Notes: generated by a model not told the origin, from the letters alone. A DNA stretch of 64,000 nt from Trabulsiella odontotermitis (GCF_001297775.1 NZ_LIFX01000013.1:124001-188000); one strand, 5' to 3'. Positions 27,995-38,872 are shown, counted from the stretch's first letter. Program-made: numbers and translations.

Positions 27995-29547
27995 TGGATC
28001 CCTCAATCTGGATCGGCCTGATGACGCTGGTCGTGCTGGAAATTGTTCTCGGCATCGATAACCTGGTGTTTATTGCGATCCTGGCCGACAAACTGCCGCC
28101 AAAACAGCGTGATAAAGCGCGTCTGATTGGCCTGTCACTGGCGCTGGTGATGCGTCTGGCGTTGCTCTCCGTAATCTCGTGGATGGTGACGCTCACCCGG
28201 CCGCTGTTCAGCATCTGGGAATACAGTTTCTCCGGCCGCGATCTGATCATGCTGCTCGGGGGGATATTCCTGTTGTTCAAAGCGACAACCGAACTCCATG
28301 AGCGGCTGGAAAATCGTCAGCATGACGGCGGTCACGGCAAAGGCTATGCCAGCTTCTGGGTCGTCGTGCTGCAAATCGTGGTGCTGGATGCGGTGTTCTC
28401 GCTCGATGCGGTCATCACGGCGGTCGGGATGGTCAACCATCTCCCGGTCATGATGGCGGCGGTGGTGATTGCGATGGCGGTGATGCTGCTGGCATCTAAA
28501 CCGCTGACCCGCTTCGTCAACCAGCATCCGACTGTCGTGGTGCTCTGTCTGAGCTTCCTGCTGATGATCGGCCTCAGCCTGGTGGCGGAAGGCTTTGGTT
28601 TCCATATACCGAAAGGCTACCTGTACGCGGCGATTGGCTTCTCGATAGTCATCGAGCTGTTTAACCAGATTGCCCGTCGCAACTTTATTCGTCACCAGTC
28701 GACGCTGCCGCTGCGCGCCAGAACGGCGGATGCGATCCTGCGCCTGATGGGCGGTCGCAAGCAAACTGCCGTTCAGCATGATGCTGACAATCCGTCGTCG
28801 CCGGTGCCGGTCCCGGAAGGCGCGTTCGTCGAAGAAGAGCGCTATATGATCAACGGCGTACTGACGCTGGCCTCGCGCTCGCTGCGCAGCATCATGACGC
28901 CGCGCGGGGAGATAAGCTGGGTGGATGCCAACCTTAGCGTCAGTGAAATTCGCGAACAGTTGCTCTCGTCGCCGCACAGCCTGTTCCCGGTGTGCCGTGG
29001 CGAACTGGATGAAATCATTGGTATCGTGCGCGCCAAAGAGATGCTGGTGGCACTGGAAGCGGGTGAAGACGTCGCCGCTATCGCGTCGGCCTCCCCGGCG
29101 ATTGTGGTGCCGGAAACCCTCGACCCGATCAACCTGCTGGGGGTGTTGCGCCGGGCGCGTGGCAGCTTCGTGATTGTCACTAACGAATTTGGCGTGGTGC
29201 AAGGGCTGGTGACGCCGCTGGACGTACTGGAAGCGATTGCCGGGGAATTCCCGGATGCCGACGAAACGCCGGAAATCGTTACCGATGGCGACGGCTGGCT
29301 GGTCAAGGGCTCCACCGATCTCCACGCGTTGCAGCAGATGCTGGGCATGGACACGCTGGTTGATGACGATCAGGAAGTGGCAACGGTTGCCGGGCTGGTG
29401 ATCGCCGTCAACGGGCAGATCCCACAAGTGGGCGATATGATTGAGCTGCCGCCGCTGCGCATCACCATTGTGGCTGCCAACGACTACCGTGTTGATCTCG
29501 TGCGTATTGTTAAAGAGCAACCGCATCACGACGACGACGAAGAGTAA
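27982..29547 (+). CDS. yoaE: YoaE, TerC-family membrane protein with CBS and CorC domains
   Basis: 521 residues. TerC-like domain with about seven spans (1-230) carrying acidic residues in the membrane ([27 protein letters not shown]), then a CBS pair (about 300-420) and a CorC/HlyC C-terminal domain. TerC proteins are linked to metal export during secretion; the E. coli role is not settled. It ends in an acidic DDDEE tail whose coding sequence overlaps the end of convergent yoaD by 22 nt. Confidence 0.92.
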   Translation: MEFLMDPSIWIGLMTLVVLEIVLGIDNLVFIAILADKLPPKQRDKARLIGLSLALVMRLALLSVISWMVTLTRPLFSIWEYSFSGRDLIMLLGGIFLLFKATTELHERLENRQHDGGHGKGYASFWVVVLQIVVLDAVFSLDAVITAVGMVNHLPVMMAAVVIAMAVMLLASKPLTRFVNQHPTVVVLCLSFLLMIGLSLVAEGFGFHIPKGYLYAAIGFSIVIELFNQIARRNFIRHQSTLPLRARTADAILRLMGGRKQTAVQHDADNPSSPVPVPEGAFVEEERYMINGVLTLASRSLRSIMTPRGEISWVDANLSVSEIREQLLSSPHSLFPVCRGELDEIIGIVRAKEMLVALEAGEDVAAIASASPAIVVPETLDPINLLGVLRRARGSFVIVTNEFGVVQGLVTPLDVLEAIAGEFPDADETPEIVTDGDGWLVKGSTDLHALQQMLGMDTLVDDDQEVATVAGLVIAVNGQIPQVGDMIELPPLRITIVAANDYRVDLVRIVKEQPHHDDDEE

Positions 29548-31151
29548 TCCTCAATGTCGCGGCCTGACGGGCTGAGATGCCCGTCATGCTGCGATGGCAG
29601 GCGTGGCCGGTATTCTGCCAGCCATTGCGGAAGCGCGCTCAGCGGCATCGGGCGCGCATACAAGTACCCCTGCAGGATGTGCACGCCATGCCAGATCAAA
29701 TACTGAGCCTGCTCCTGCGTTTCCACCCCTTCCGCCACCAGTTCAATGTTCAGCCGCTGACCCAGGGCGATAATAATGTCCGTCACTGTCGAATTCACTG
29801 CGTCGGTACCGATAGCATGGGTAAATGACTTATCGATTTTAAGCACGTCCGGGTGCAGTTTTTCCAGCCAGGAAAACGAACTGTTGCCGGTACCAAAGTC
29901 GTCAATCGCCAGCTTGATACCCTTGCGATGCAACTCTCTGATCAGCCGGTAATCCACGTCGTGAATGTCGTCCCGCTCCGTCAGCTCCACAATTAACTGT
30001 TGATGCGGATGGGCGCTGAACCAGTACTGATTCAGGTCGCGCAGCAGTTTACCGTCGATGAAATGGCTTGCTGCCACGTTAAATCCGACGTGAAACAGCG
30101 GGCTTTTGGGAAAGACGTCAATCTGCCGCACGGTCTCGCTAATCACATAACGTGTCAGTGTTTCAATCAGATGATGTTCTTCCGCCAGCGGGATAAACAC
30201 ATCCGGCGGGATCGGCCCCAGCCGCGGGTTATCCCAGCGCAGCAGGATCTCTACGCCCACGCATTGCTGGTCGGAGGCCGTGAGTAGCGGCTGGCACCAG
30301 ACATCAAATTCCCGCGACGCAACCCCCATGTTGAGTTCCCACGAAAAACTCATCCGGCTGGCGGTGGTAAGCCAGGCGATACCCGCCAGCAACAGGCTGA
30401 TGATCAGCGCCAGCGGCAACTGGGCGGGCAGGGATTTCAGTGCCAGCTCGGTGGTGCCCGGGCTTATCAGATTGACGGTAAACGGGAAATGCGTTGAGGG
30501 CAGGCTAAAGACCTGATCGGAATGGGGCACGTTAAGCATCGCCATGACACCGCTCTCCTCCGACAGAAAGCGGTCTTTGACGGTCAGGCTGATGCTGTTG
30601 ATGAGTGGCTTTTGCGGCTCCAGCATCAGCGCGCTGAGCAGATCAATATTTACGCTCATCAGCACGCCGCTACCGGCATCATTGTCGGCGGGATACCACT
30701 GTAACAGCAGCGGGTGGCCTTTAATCAGGGTGTTATCGGTAAACAACAGCAGTTGCGGGGAATCACTGGGCAATTCGCTCACGATATCGTGAATAACAAC
30801 GTTGCGGTCGCCCAGCACGCTCGAACAATACAGCGTGCCGGATTTCACCAGCGCAATAGAGCGCAGGGTTTGCAGGGTGGCCGCTTCTTTACGCAATATC
30901 AGGTTAACCGTCGCGCAGGGTTGGCCGACAAGCTGAAGCAATTCCGCATGTCTTTTTTCTAGCGGTAACAAGACCTTATCAATCGCTTCGACAGCATGAA
31001 CGGCGGCAATTTGCAATTGGTGCTGATTTTGGCTGCGCTGCGAAATAAATCGCACAGCGAGTGTGGTTAATAGCGATAGTAACGCGACCGCGAGGCAGAT
31101 AAGAATGCGCTTTTTTCGGTAGTGTTTAATGGCCCGCTGAGCATTTTGCAT
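29526..31151 (-). CDS. pdeD: c-di-GMP phosphodiesterase YoaD (PdeD)
   Basis: 541 residues. Two membrane spans (about 16-35 and 235-255) bracket a periplasmic CSS-motif sensor domain with the conserved cysteines (GQPCATV and LYCSS). The cytoplasmic EAL domain reads EILLRW at the EAL position, with DDFGTG and KIDKSF intact. It hydrolyses c-di-GMP. Start at 31151 matches E. coli. The C-terminus is a short serine run encoded opposite yoaE's acidic tail. Confidence 0.92.
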   Translation of the reverse strand: MQNAQRAIKHYRKKRILICLAVALLSLLTTLAVRFISQRSQNQHQLQIAAVHAVEAIDKVLLPLEKRHAELLQLVGQPCATVNLILRKEAATLQTLRSIALVKSGTLYCSSVLGDRNVVIHDIVSELPSDSPQLLLFTDNTLIKGHPLLLQWYPADNDAGSGVLMSVNIDLLSALMLEPQKPLINSISLTVKDRFLSEESGVMAMLNVPHSDQVFSLPSTHFPFTVNLISPGTTELALKSLPAQLPLALIISLLLAGIAWLTTASRMSFSWELNMGVASREFDVWCQPLLTASDQQCVGVEILLRWDNPRLGPIPPDVFIPLAEEHHLIETLTRYVISETVRQIDVFPKSPLFHVGFNVAASHFIDGKLLRDLNQYWFSAHPHQQLIVELTERDDIHDVDYRLIRELHRKGIKLAIDDFGTGNSSFSWLEKLHPDVLKIDKSFTHAIGTDAVNSTVTDIIIALGQRLNIELVAEGVETQEQAQYLIWHGVHILQGYLYARPMPLSALPQWLAEYRPRLPSQHDGHLSPSGRDIEDYSSSSS

Positions 31152-31242
31152 TGCTACGCCTGTTATCGTGCTGTAAAGGGAATTAACAACCACAACAGTG
31201 AAAGTGTAGTGCGCAAAGAAAAAAGAGCAGGATGAAGGAGAT

Positions 31243-31273
31243 AAAAAAACACCCGTCTGGTTGACGGGTGTTA
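31243..31273 (-). terminator. Intrinsic terminator of sdaA
   Basis: AACACCCGTC / GACGGGTGTT with a 5-nt loop; the plus-strand A-run at 31243-31249 gives a T-run on the minus strand. Confidence 0.8.
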
Positions 31274-31286
31274 AAAAGATGCGGGG

Positions 31287-32651
31287 TCAGTCACATTGTA
31301 CTTTAATGGCCAGGCCACCACGCGAGGTCTCGCGGTATTTTGCGTTCATGTCCTTGCCGGTTTCATACATGGTTTCAATGACTTTATCGAGAGAGACGCG
31401 CGGCTCGCTGGTACGGCGCATCGCCATCCGTGCCGCGTTGATCGCTTTCACTGAAGCAATCGCGTTACGTTCAATGCACGGCACCTGTACCTGACCGGCT
31501 ACCGGGTCGCAGGTCAGACCGAGGTTATGCTCCATGCCGATTTCCGCTGCCACACAAACCTGCTCCGGGCTGGCGCCCAGCAGCTCTGCAAGACCGGCCG
31601 CCGCCATCGAACAGGCTACGCCCACTTCACCCTGACAACCGACTTCCGCACCGGAGATCGACGCGTTCATCTTATACAGCGTGCCAATGGCGCCGGAGGC
31701 GAGGAAATAACGGGTGTAGATTTCCGGGCTGACAGGTTCGATAAAGTGATCGTAATAGGCCAGTACCGCAGGCACGATGCCGCAGGCACCGTTAGTTGGC
31801 GCGGTGACCACGCGACCACCGGCGGCGTTTTCTTCGTTCACCGCCAGCGCGAACATGTTCACCCAGTCAACCACCACCATCGGGTCGCTGGAGAGCTTAT
31901 CGCTGGAAACCAGCAAGCGGCGCAGCGCTGAAGCACGGCGCGGCACACGCAACGGGCCAGGCAGTACGCCTTCGGTGTTCATTCCGCGATCGATACAGGC
32001 CTGCATGGTCTGCCAGACGTTCGCAAAGTACGCATCAATCTCGTCTTTGCTGTGCAGCGCCAGTTCGTTTTTCATCACCATGCCGGAGAGTGACAGGCCG
32101 GTCTCTTTGCAGTAGTCGAGCATCTCTTTCGCCGATTTGAACGGGTAAGGCACGTCCACGGCGCCGACGACGTCTTTACCGAAATGCTCTTCATCGACGA
32201 TAAAACCACCGCCGACGGAGTAATACGTTTTTGTGTAGATTTCATTGTCGCCCGCGTACGCGTGAATCGTCATGCCATTCTCGTGCAGCGGCAGGTTGTC
32301 GTTGCGAAAACGCATGCCGTCATCCGCCGGGAAATCCACCTCTTTACGCCCCTGCGCCAGCAGCAGACGACTACGGGTTTGTACGTCGCGAATAAACGTC
32401 GGTATCGCGTCGATATCCACGGTGTCCGGCCGGTTGCCCGCCAGACCCATAATGATAGCGATGTCGGTGTGGTGACCTTTACCGGTTAATGACAGCGAGC
32501 CGTAAACATCAACCGCAACCCGGGTGACGTCATCAATCAGCCCTTTTTCGACCAGATCATCGACGAACTGCTTCCCGGCCTTCATTGGCCCTACGGTGTG
32601 GGAAGAGGAGGGACCAATCCCCACCTTAAACATGTCGAATATACTAATCAC
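31287..32651 (-). CDS. sdaA: L-serine deaminase I
   Basis: 454 residues as in E. coli. Oxygen-labile [4Fe-4S] enzyme converting L-serine to pyruvate and ammonia. N-terminal beta domain (FKVGIGPSSSHTVGPMKAG) and catalytic alpha domain with cluster cysteines in TNGACGI, GCQGEVG and the C-terminal region. Start is GTG at 32651, 7 nt after AGGAG, giving the conserved ISIFDMFKVG. Confidence 0.95.
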   Translation of the reverse strand: MISIFDMFKVGIGPSSSHTVGPMKAGKQFVDDLVEKGLIDDVTRVAVDVYGSLSLTGKGHHTDIAIIMGLAGNRPDTVDIDAIPTFIRDVQTRSRLLLAQGRKEVDFPADDGMRFRNDNLPLHENGMTIHAYAGDNEIYTKTYYSVGGGFIVDEEHFGKDVVGAVDVPYPFKSAKEMLDYCKETGLSLSGMVMKNELALHSKDEIDAYFANVWQTMQACIDRGMNTEGVLPGPLRVPRRASALRRLLVSSDKLSSDPMVVVDWVNMFALAVNEENAAGGRVVTAPTNGACGIVPAVLAYYDHFIEPVSPEIYTRYFLASGAIGTLYKMNASISGAEVGCQGEVGVACSMAAAGLAELLGASPEQVCVAAEIGMEHNLGLTCDPVAGQVQVPCIERNAIASVKAINAARMAMRRTSEPRVSLDKVIETMYETGKDMNAKYRETSRGGLAIKVQCD

Positions 32652-32825
32652 GATAACACTCCTGACAGGGTTGCCGGACCTTCCGGCAACGATGTAATAA
32701 CTGGGCATAGTGTAAGAGGGAACGGCGGGATCAGCGCAATTATTCACATGAATAAAACTAATGTCTGACACTGATTTTACTAATCCTGAAACGCCGGGCT
32801 CTTCGGGATCCCAATATAAGTATAG

Positions 32826-33404
32826 CTAAGGAGTTTCACCGATTTGCAGGGCCAGCTCGCGAATGATCCCCGCGGTCATGCCCCAGACAAAATAGTGCTG
32901 ATACCAGGAGAGCCACACGCGATGCGAATTGCCGCGCCGGTGGATATCGAGAGGGTGATAGCGGCCAAGGCGCAACGCCTCGGCGAGCGGCATTTCAAAT
33001 ACCGCAGAAACTTCATCAACGCTGGCGTGATAGTGCAGATCCGGGGGAATAATCCCCACCACCGGCGTGACCTGAAACCCTGTCACGCTGTCGACCGGCG
33101 GCAGCACGCCGAGAATTTCCACCGTCTCAGGAGGGATAGCGACCTCTTCCTGCGCTTCACGCAGCGCGGCGGCGATCAGCGACGCATCGGTGCTGTCCAC
33201 TGCGCCACCGGGAAATGCTACCTGACCGGCATGTTTGCGCAGCAGCGGTGAACGCTGCGTCAGCAACAACCCCGGCTGCGCACGACGCACCACCGGGATC
33301 AGCACCGCCGCCTGCCGCTGATTCTGCGTACCAGGCCGCATCTGCGGGCGCAGCAACTGAAAACGCGAGATAAAATCATCCAGGCTGAGATCAGGGGATT
33401 GCAT
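32826..33404 (-). CDS. nudL: NudL, Nudix hydrolase (CoA pyrophosphatase-like)
   Basis: 192 residues. Nudix box G-x5-E-x7-REUXEEXGU is seen as GGAVDSTD...[10 protein letters not shown], with the upstream motif of the CoA-hydrolase subfamily (LLTQRS...[10 protein letters not shown]). Likely cleaves CoA or related nucleoside diphosphate derivatives. Starts 3 nt after pabB ends, so the two form an operon. Confidence 0.92.
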   Translation of the reverse strand: MQSPDLSLDDFISRFQLLRPQMRPGTQNQRQAAVLIPVVRRAQPGLLLTQRSPLLRKHAGQVAFPGGAVDSTDASLIAAALREAQEEVAIPPETVEILGVLPPVDSVTGFQVTPVVGIIPPDLHYHASVDEVSAVFEMPLAEALRLGRYHPLDIHRRGNSHRVWLSWYQHYFVWGMTAGIIRELALQIGETP

Positions 33405-33407
33405 CAG

Positions 33408-34763
33408 TTACGGCTCCAGTTGTCGCAGTATACGATTCACTTTATCAAAGGTTTCCTGGTACTCCGCGCTTTCCTCGCTGTCAGCGACAATGCCGCCACC
33501 AGCGGAGCAGTACACGTTGCCCCCGGTTATCGTCAGCGTGCGGATGGTAATGCTGGTGTCCATATTGCCGCAGAAGCTGAGATAGCCAATGCTGCCGCAC
33601 CACGCGTTACGACGCTGCGGCTCAAGCTCGTCGATGATCTCCATCGCCCGCACTTTCGGCGCGCCGGTAATCGACCCGCCCGGAAACGCCGCGCGCAGCA
33701 AATCAGTGGCATGCAGATGCGCAGGCAGCGTCGCGGTGACAGTGCTGACCAGGTGATGCACGGCGGGGAACGGCTCGACGACAAACAGCTCCGGCACTTT
33801 CACGCTTCCCGGAACCGCCACCCGACCGATGTCATTACGCATCAGATCGACAATCATCAGATTTTCCGCCCGATCTTTCGGCGAGGCCGCCAGCGTTTGC
33901 GCCTGCTTTCTGTCGGCCTCAGGGTCACGCAGTCGCGGCAGCGTGCCTTTGATAGGGCGGGTCTGAATCGCGCCCTGTTGCAGATGAATAAAGCGCTCCG
34001 GGGAGAGGCTCGCCACCGCGCCATCGTCGAGACGTAAAAATGCGCTGAACGGCGCGCGATTCTGACGATTCAGGCGCACAAACGCCTGCCAGGCGTCACC
34101 CATACAATGGGCCTGAAAACGCTGCGCCAGATTGACCTGATAGCAATCGCCACTGTGCAGATACGCCTGCACCTGGCGAAACTTCTCGCCATAGCTTTCC
34201 CGGCTCATATTCGAACGCCAGGGCGATGTCAGGGCAAAATCCGCCTCAGCCGGGCGCGTTTGCGATTCCAGCCATTGCAGACGCACGGCGGGATCGCCAT
34301 AGCTCAGCAGCGTGACGCGCTCAAGCTGGTGATCAACAATCAGCGCCCAGTCGTAAATTCCCACCGCCATATCCGCCATGGCGATGTCGTTTTCCGCGAC
34401 GCAGGGGAGATGTTCAAAGCGACGACCGAGATCGTAGCCGAACAACCCCAGCGCACCGCCGAGAAACGGCAACGCCTCATCTGCCGGCGGATGAATACCG
34501 CAGTCGTCCAGCGCCTGTTGCAGCAGGGTCAGCGGGTCGTCTGTGGCGGTATGCACGTCGCTGCCGTGATGCAGCGTGGTGGTATCACCACGGGTCACCA
34601 GCGTACAGCGTGGATCCGCGACCACAATGTCATACCGGCTGTAGGGATGATCGGCATAGCCGGAATGCAGCAGCATTGCCCAGGGCGTCGCGCTGAGCGC
34701 AGAAAACCAGTGTTCTGCGGCATCTTCACGCCAGGGCAGTGTCATAATAGAAGGGGACAACAT
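33408..34763 (-). CDS. pabB: Aminodeoxychorismate synthase component I
   Basis: 451 residues. With PabA it aminates chorismate to 4-amino-4-deoxychorismate for folate synthesis. The PIKGTLPR motif with the PabB-specific active-site lysine is present, and the C-terminal chorismate-binding core (PGGSITGAPKVRAMEIIDELE, GSIGYLSFCG) is intact. Upstream half of a pabB-nudL operon, divergent from yoaH. Confidence 0.95.
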   Translation of the reverse strand: MLSPSIMTLPWREDAAEHWFSALSATPWAMLLHSGYADHPYSRYDIVVADPRCTLVTRGDTTTLHHGSDVHTATDDPLTLLQQALDDCGIHPPADEALPFLGGALGLFGYDLGRRFEHLPCVAENDIAMADMAVGIYDWALIVDHQLERVTLLSYGDPAVRLQWLESQTRPAEADFALTSPWRSNMSRESYGEKFRQVQAYLHSGDCYQVNLAQRFQAHCMGDAWQAFVRLNRQNRAPFSAFLRLDDGAVASLSPERFIHLQQGAIQTRPIKGTLPRLRDPEADRKQAQTLAASPKDRAENLMIVDLMRNDIGRVAVPGSVKVPELFVVEPFPAVHHLVSTVTATLPAHLHATDLLRAAFPGGSITGAPKVRAMEIIDELEPQRRNAWCGSIGYLSFCGNMDTSITIRTLTITGGNVYCSAGGGIVADSEESAEYQETFDKVNRILRQLEP

Positions 34764-34851
34764 CTTCCTCGATCGATAAAGTCAGTCAGCCACTGGTGAA
34801 TGGCGGGGCGACATGAAATAATTACAGCCAATAATGTAGCAGGAGTCAGTC

Positions 34852-35034
34852 ATGTTTGCAGGTTTACCTTCGCTCTCCCATGAGCAACAGCAGCACGCCG
34901 TAGAGCGTATTCAGGAACTGATGTCGCAGGGGATGAGCAGCGGTAAGGCGATTGCCCAGGTCGCGGAAGAGTTGCGCGCCAGCCATACCGGCGAGCGGAT
35001 CGTGGCGCGCTTTGAAGACGAAGACGACGAGTAA
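34852..35034 (+). CDS. yoaH: YoaH, UPF0181 family small protein
   Basis: 60-residue soluble, acidic-tailed protein ([13 protein letters not shown] at the start, EDEDDE at the end), one residue longer than E. coli YoaH. No known function. AGGAG lies about 11 nt before the ATG. Its stop abuts the stop of convergent yoaB. Confidence 0.9.
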   Translation: MFAGLPSLSHEQQQHAVERIQELMSQGMSSGKAIAQVAEELRASHTGERIVARFEDEDDE

Positions 35035-35379
35035 TTACGCTGCCGCGATAATCTTAATTTCAACTTTGTATTGCGGCTTCATCAACCCGGCCTGCACGGT
35101 GCAGCGTACCGGCGCATGGCCTGCCACCACCCACGCATCCCACGCTTTGTTCATTGCCGCGAAATCGGCTTTATCGGCGAGAAAAATCGTCGCATCCAGA
35201 ATGCGGGATTTATCGCTGCCCTGTTTTTGCAGCATGGCGTCAATCTGCGCCAGGGTGTTGGCGGTCTGCTCAAAGGCATCGGCATCAAGATTCTCCGGTA
35301 CGCCGGTGTAGTAAATCGTCTGGTTGTGGATCACAACGTCAGACCAGCGGGCTTCGGCGTCGATACGGGTAATCGTCAT
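35035..35379 (-). CDS. yoaB: YoaB, RidA-family protein
   Basis: 114 residues. RidA/YjgF trimeric fold: ARWSDVVIHNQTIYYTGVPEN at the start and GHAPVRCTVQAGLM with the conserved arginine of the active-site cleft. Family members hydrolyse reactive enamine/imine intermediates; the YoaB substrate is not established. Start at 35379 matches E. coli. Confidence 0.9.
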   Translation of the reverse strand: MTITRIDAEARWSDVVIHNQTIYYTGVPENLDADAFEQTANTLAQIDAMLQKQGSDKSRILDATIFLADKADFAAMNKAWDAWVVAGHAPVRCTVQAGLMKPQYKVEIKIIAAA

Positions 35380-35486
35380 AGTCAGGTTCCTCTGTGGTAT
35401 TCCATCTGTGTGCCGCAAGACTGCCACAATGTGCCGCCGGAGTCATCACTTCGACTGGCGCAACGCGCTGCGGCCTGACATAATCA

Positions 35487-35502
35487 CTGTCCAGATATAC
35501 AG
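35487..35502 (+). promoter_or_regulatory. LexA box upstream of yoaA
   Basis: CTGT-CCAGATAT-ACAG has the CTGT-N8-ACAG form of the SOS operator and lies 9 nt before the yoaA GTG start, next to a CATAAT -10-like sequence. YoaA is involved in DNA damage tolerance, so SOS control is plausible. Confidence 0.65.
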
Positions 35503-35510
35503 GGGGTAGT

Positions 35511-37421
35511 GTGACAGACGATTTTGCAACAGACGGTCAGTTAGCTAACGCGATACCCGGCTTTAAGCCGCGTGAACCGCAGCGCCAGATGGCGATGGCG
35601 GTCGCGAAGGCAATTAAAGAGACGCAACCGCTGGTCGTTGAAGCGGGTACCGGGACGGGCAAAACCTACGCCTACCTGGCGCCTGCGTTGCGGGCAAATA
35701 AAAAAGTCATCATCTCTACCGGCTCGAAAGCGTTGCAGGATCAGCTCTACAGCCGTGACCTGCCGACCGTGGCGAAGGCGCTGGGCTTCACCGGTAAAAC
35801 CGCCCTGCTGAAAGGGCGCTCGAACTACCTCTGTCTGGAACGCCTCGAACAGCAGGCGCTGGCGGGGGGCGATTTACCCGTTCAGACGCTGAGCGACGTG
35901 ATCCTCCTGCGTTCCTGGTCTAATCAAACCATCGACGGTGACATCAGCACCTGCATCAGCGTGGCGGAAGACTCCGCTGCCTGGCCGCTGGTCACCAGCA
36001 CCAACGATAACTGCCTCGGCAGCGACTGCCCGCTCTACAAAGACTGCTTCGTGGTTAAAGCACGAAAAAAAGCGATGGATGCCGATGTGGTGGTGGTGAA
36101 CCATCACCTGTTTCTCGCCGATATGGTAGTGAAAGAGAGCGGTTTCGCGGAGCTTATCCCGGAAGCGGACGTGATGATCTTCGACGAAGCGCATCAGTTA
36201 CCGGATATCGCCAGTCAGTATTTTGGTCAGTCGCTCTCCAGCCGCCAGTTGTTGGATCTGGCGAAAGACATCACCATTGCCTATCGCACGGAACTGAAAG
36301 ATACCCAACAGTTGCAAAAGTGCGCCGATCGTCTGGCGCAAAGCGCGCAGGATTTTCGCCTGCAACTTGGCGAGCCTGGTTATCGCGGCAATCTGCGTGA
36401 ACTGCTGGCCGACAGCAATATTCAGCGCTCGCTGCTGCTGCTCGACGATGCGCTAGAGCTTTGCTATGACGTGGCGAAACTGTCGCTGGGGCGCTCGGCG
36501 CTGCTGGATGCAGCCTTTGAGCGCGCCACGTTGTACCGCAGCCGCCTCAAACGGCTGAAAGAGATCAACCAGCCCGGTTACAGTTACTGGTATGAATGCA
36601 CGTCGCGCCATTTCACCCTCGCGCTGACACCACTGACCGTCGCCGACAAATTCAAAGAGGTGATGGCGCAGAAGCCTGGCAGCTGGATTTTCACCTCTGC
36701 CACGCTGTCGGTGAACGACGATCTGCACCATTTTACCGCCCGGCTCGGCATTGAAGCGGCGGAATCGCTGCTGCTGCCAAGCCCGTTCGACTACGAAAAA
36801 CAGGCGCTGCTGTGCGTGCCGCGTAATCTGCCGTCGCCCAATCAACCGGGCGCCGCGCGGCAACTGGCGGCAATGCTCCGGCCATTGATTGAAGCCAACG
36901 ACGGGCGCTGCTTTATGCTGTGTACTTCGCACGCCATGATGCGCGATCTCGCCGAACAGTTCCGCGCTACCATGACGCTGCCGGTTCTGTTGCAGGGTGA
37001 AACCAGCAAGGCGCAACTATTGCAGCAGTTTGTCAGCGCCGGTAACGCCTTACTGGTAGCGACCAGCAGTTTCTGGGAAGGGGTGGATGTGCGCGGCGAT
37101 GCGCTGTCGCTGGTCATCATCGACAAACTGCCGTTTACCTCCCCGGACGACCCGCTCCTCAAAGCCCGTATGGACGACTGTCGTCTGCGCGGCGGCGATC
37201 CGTTCGACGACGTCCAGTTGCCGGACGCGGTCATTACCCTCAAGCAGGGCGTCGGGCGCCTGATCCGCGACGTTGACGATCGCGGCGTACTGGTGATTTG
37301 CGACAACCGGCTGGTGATGCGCCCGTATGGCGCGGTGTTCCTCGCCAGTCTCCCTCCGGCACCGCGCACGCGCGACATCGGCCGGGCGGTGCGCTTCCTC
37401 GCGCTGTCATCAACGCGGTAA
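35511..37421 (+). CDS. yoaA: YoaA, XPD/DinG-family Fe-S helicase
   Basis: 636 residues, E. coli length. Superfamily 2 5'-3' DNA helicase: Walker A AGTGTGKT (about residues 46-53), DEAH box in FDEAHQLPD, Fe-S cluster cysteines near 111 and in CLGSDCPLYKDC (about 168-176) and C-terminal QGVGRLIRD. In E. coli it partners with HolC of DNA polymerase III to repair replication damage. Start is GTG. A LexA box lies just upstream. Confidence 0.94.
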   Translation: MTDDFATDGQLANAIPGFKPREPQRQMAMAVAKAIKETQPLVVEAGTGTGKTYAYLAPALRANKKVIISTGSKALQDQLYSRDLPTVAKALGFTGKTALLKGRSNYLCLERLEQQALAGGDLPVQTLSDVILLRSWSNQTIDGDISTCISVAEDSAAWPLVTSTNDNCLGSDCPLYKDCFVVKARKKAMDADVVVVNHHLFLADMVVKESGFAELIPEADVMIFDEAHQLPDIASQYFGQSLSSRQLLDLAKDITIAYRTELKDTQQLQKCADRLAQSAQDFRLQLGEPGYRGNLRELLADSNIQRSLLLLDDALELCYDVAKLSLGRSALLDAAFERATLYRSRLKRLKEINQPGYSYWYECTSRHFTLALTPLTVADKFKEVMAQKPGSWIFTSATLSVNDDLHHFTARLGIEAAESLLLPSPFDYEKQALLCVPRNLPSPNQPGAARQLAAMLRPLIEANDGRCFMLCTSHAMMRDLAEQFRATMTLPVLLQGETSKAQLLQQFVSAGNALLVATSSFWEGVDVRGDALSLVIIDKLPFTSPDDPLLKARMDDCRLRGGDPFDDVQLPDAVITLKQGVGRLIRDVDDRGVLVICDNRLVMRPYGAVFLASLPPAPRTRDIGRAVRFLALSSTR

Positions 37422-37488
37422 TTTGATACGGACTGTGGTAAGATGCGCGCCATTTTGAAGACCTGCTATTGCAAGAGCGCGAAAACCC

Positions 37489-38184
37489 ATGCGAATTCTG
37501 GCTATTGATACCGCTACAGAGGCCTGTTCTGCCGCCCTGTGGAACGACGGTGCTCTCTCTGCACACTTTGAGCTGTGCCCCCGCGAACATACGCAACGCA
37601 TCCTGCCGCTGGTACAGGCGCTGCTCGACGAAAACACCATTGCACTGACAGAGCTTGACGCGCTGGCCTTTGGTCGCGGGCCCGGCAGCTTTACCGGCGT
37701 GCGCATCGGCATTGGTATCGCGCAGGGGCTGGCGCTTGGTGCCGGGTTGCCGATGATCGGCGTCTCGACGCTGGCAACCATGGCGCAGGGCGCGTGGCGT
37801 AAAACCGGCGCGACCCGCGTGCTGGCGGCGATTGATGCGCGGATGGGCGAAGTCTACTGGGCGGAATATCAGCGTGACGAGCAGGGCGTCTGGCATGGCG
37901 AAGCGAGCGAAGCCGTGCTGAAACCGGACGCTGTCAACGCACGCCTGAAGCAACTCGACGGTCACTGGGCGACGGTCGGTACCGGCTGGCAGGCGTATCC
38001 TGATATGGCGCAGGGCGCTGAACTCACCCTGACCGATGGCGACGTGCTGCTGCCATCCGCGGAAGATATGCTGCCGCTGGCCTGTCAGCTTTACCGCGAA
38101 CAAAAAACGGTGGCGGTAGAAAATGCCGAACCGAAATATTTACGTAATGAAGTCGCGTGGAAGAAACTTCCGGGCCGTGAATGA
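37489..38184 (+). CDS. tsaB: tRNA t6A synthesis protein TsaB
   Basis: 231 residues. ASKHA-fold partner of TsaD and TsaE in making N6-threonylcarbamoyladenosine at position 37 of ANN-decoding tRNAs. Opens [17 protein letters not shown], with [13 protein letters not shown] typical of the family. Followed 50 nt later by yeaY. Confidence 0.95.
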   Translation: MRILAIDTATEACSAALWNDGALSAHFELCPREHTQRILPLVQALLDENTIALTELDALAFGRGPGSFTGVRIGIGIAQGLALGAGLPMIGVSTLATMAQGAWRKTGATRVLAAIDARMGEVYWAEYQRDEQGVWHGEASEAVLKPDAVNARLKQLDGHWATVGTGWQAYPDMAQGAELTLTDGDVLLPSAEDMLPLACQLYREQKTVAVENAEPKYLRNEVAWKKLPGRE

Positions 38185-38234
38185 ATCTTAGTAATACGAG
38201 ATTTTGCGGGACGTTATGATTAAGGAGCCACACC

Positions 38235-38822
38235 ATGGTGGGTCAAAAGCGTTTTTCACGTGGGCTGCTGGTCGGACTGGTCGCCATTGCCTTAAGCGGC
38301 TGTGTTACTGTCCCTGATGCCATTCAGGGCACCAGCCCGACGCCACAGCAGGATTTGACTCGCGTGATGGCCGCCCCGTCGTTGTATATGGGGCAGGAGG
38401 CGCGGTTTGGCGGTAAGGTGGTCAGCGTACGCAACGAGCAGGGGAAAACCCGGCTTGAGATCGCCACGGTGCCGCTGGACAGTGGCGCACGCCCGTTATT
38501 AGGCGCTGCGTCGCGCGGGCGCATCTATGCCGATGTGAACGGTTTCCTTGATCCGATTGATTTCCGCGACCAACTGGTGACCGTTGTCGGGCCTATTGCC
38601 GGAACGGTAGACGGAAAAATCGGCGATACCCCATACAAATATATGATGATGAACGTGACCGGCTATAAACGCTGGCGCGTCGTACAGCAGGTGGTGATGC
38701 CGCCGCAACCCATTGATCCGTGGATGTGGGGCCCGTATCCACGCCACGGACGATACGGTTATGGCGGCTGGGGATGGTATAACCCGGGTCCGGCCAGCGT
38801 GCAGACCATCGTTACGGAATAA
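38235..38822 (+). CDS. yeaY: YeaY, Slp-family outer-membrane lipoprotein
   Basis: 195 residues. Signal peptide ending in lipobox LSGC (lipidated cysteine about residue 23), then the Slp domain ([14 protein letters not shown]). C-terminal Gly/Tyr/Trp-rich tail. AAGGAG lies 7 nt before the ATG. Related to the starvation lipoprotein Slp; E. coli yeaY is a sigma-E-linked gene. Function unknown. Confidence 0.92.
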   Translation: MVGQKRFSRGLLVGLVAIALSGCVTVPDAIQGTSPTPQQDLTRVMAAPSLYMGQEARFGGKVVSVRNEQGKTRLEIATVPLDSGARPLLGAASRGRIYADVNGFLDPIDFRDQLVTVVGPIAGTVDGKIGDTPYKYMMMNVTGYKRWRVVQQVVMPPQPIDPWMWGPYPRHGRYGYGGWGWYNPGPASVQTIVTE

Positions 38823-38844
38823 CCTGTTGTATTTGGTAGTAAAA

Positions 38845-38872
38845 GAAACAGCGGCCGGTCCGCTGTTTCTTT
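38845..38872 (+). terminator. Intrinsic terminator after yeaY
   Basis: AAACAGCGG / CCGCTGTTT stem with a 5-nt loop and CTTTG tail. Confidence 0.75.

Noticed and set aside
28135-29529. 464-codon antisense frame inside yoaE
   Set aside because: His/Arg/Gln-rich shadow frame produced by GC-rich codon use of yoaE; no independent start or motifs.
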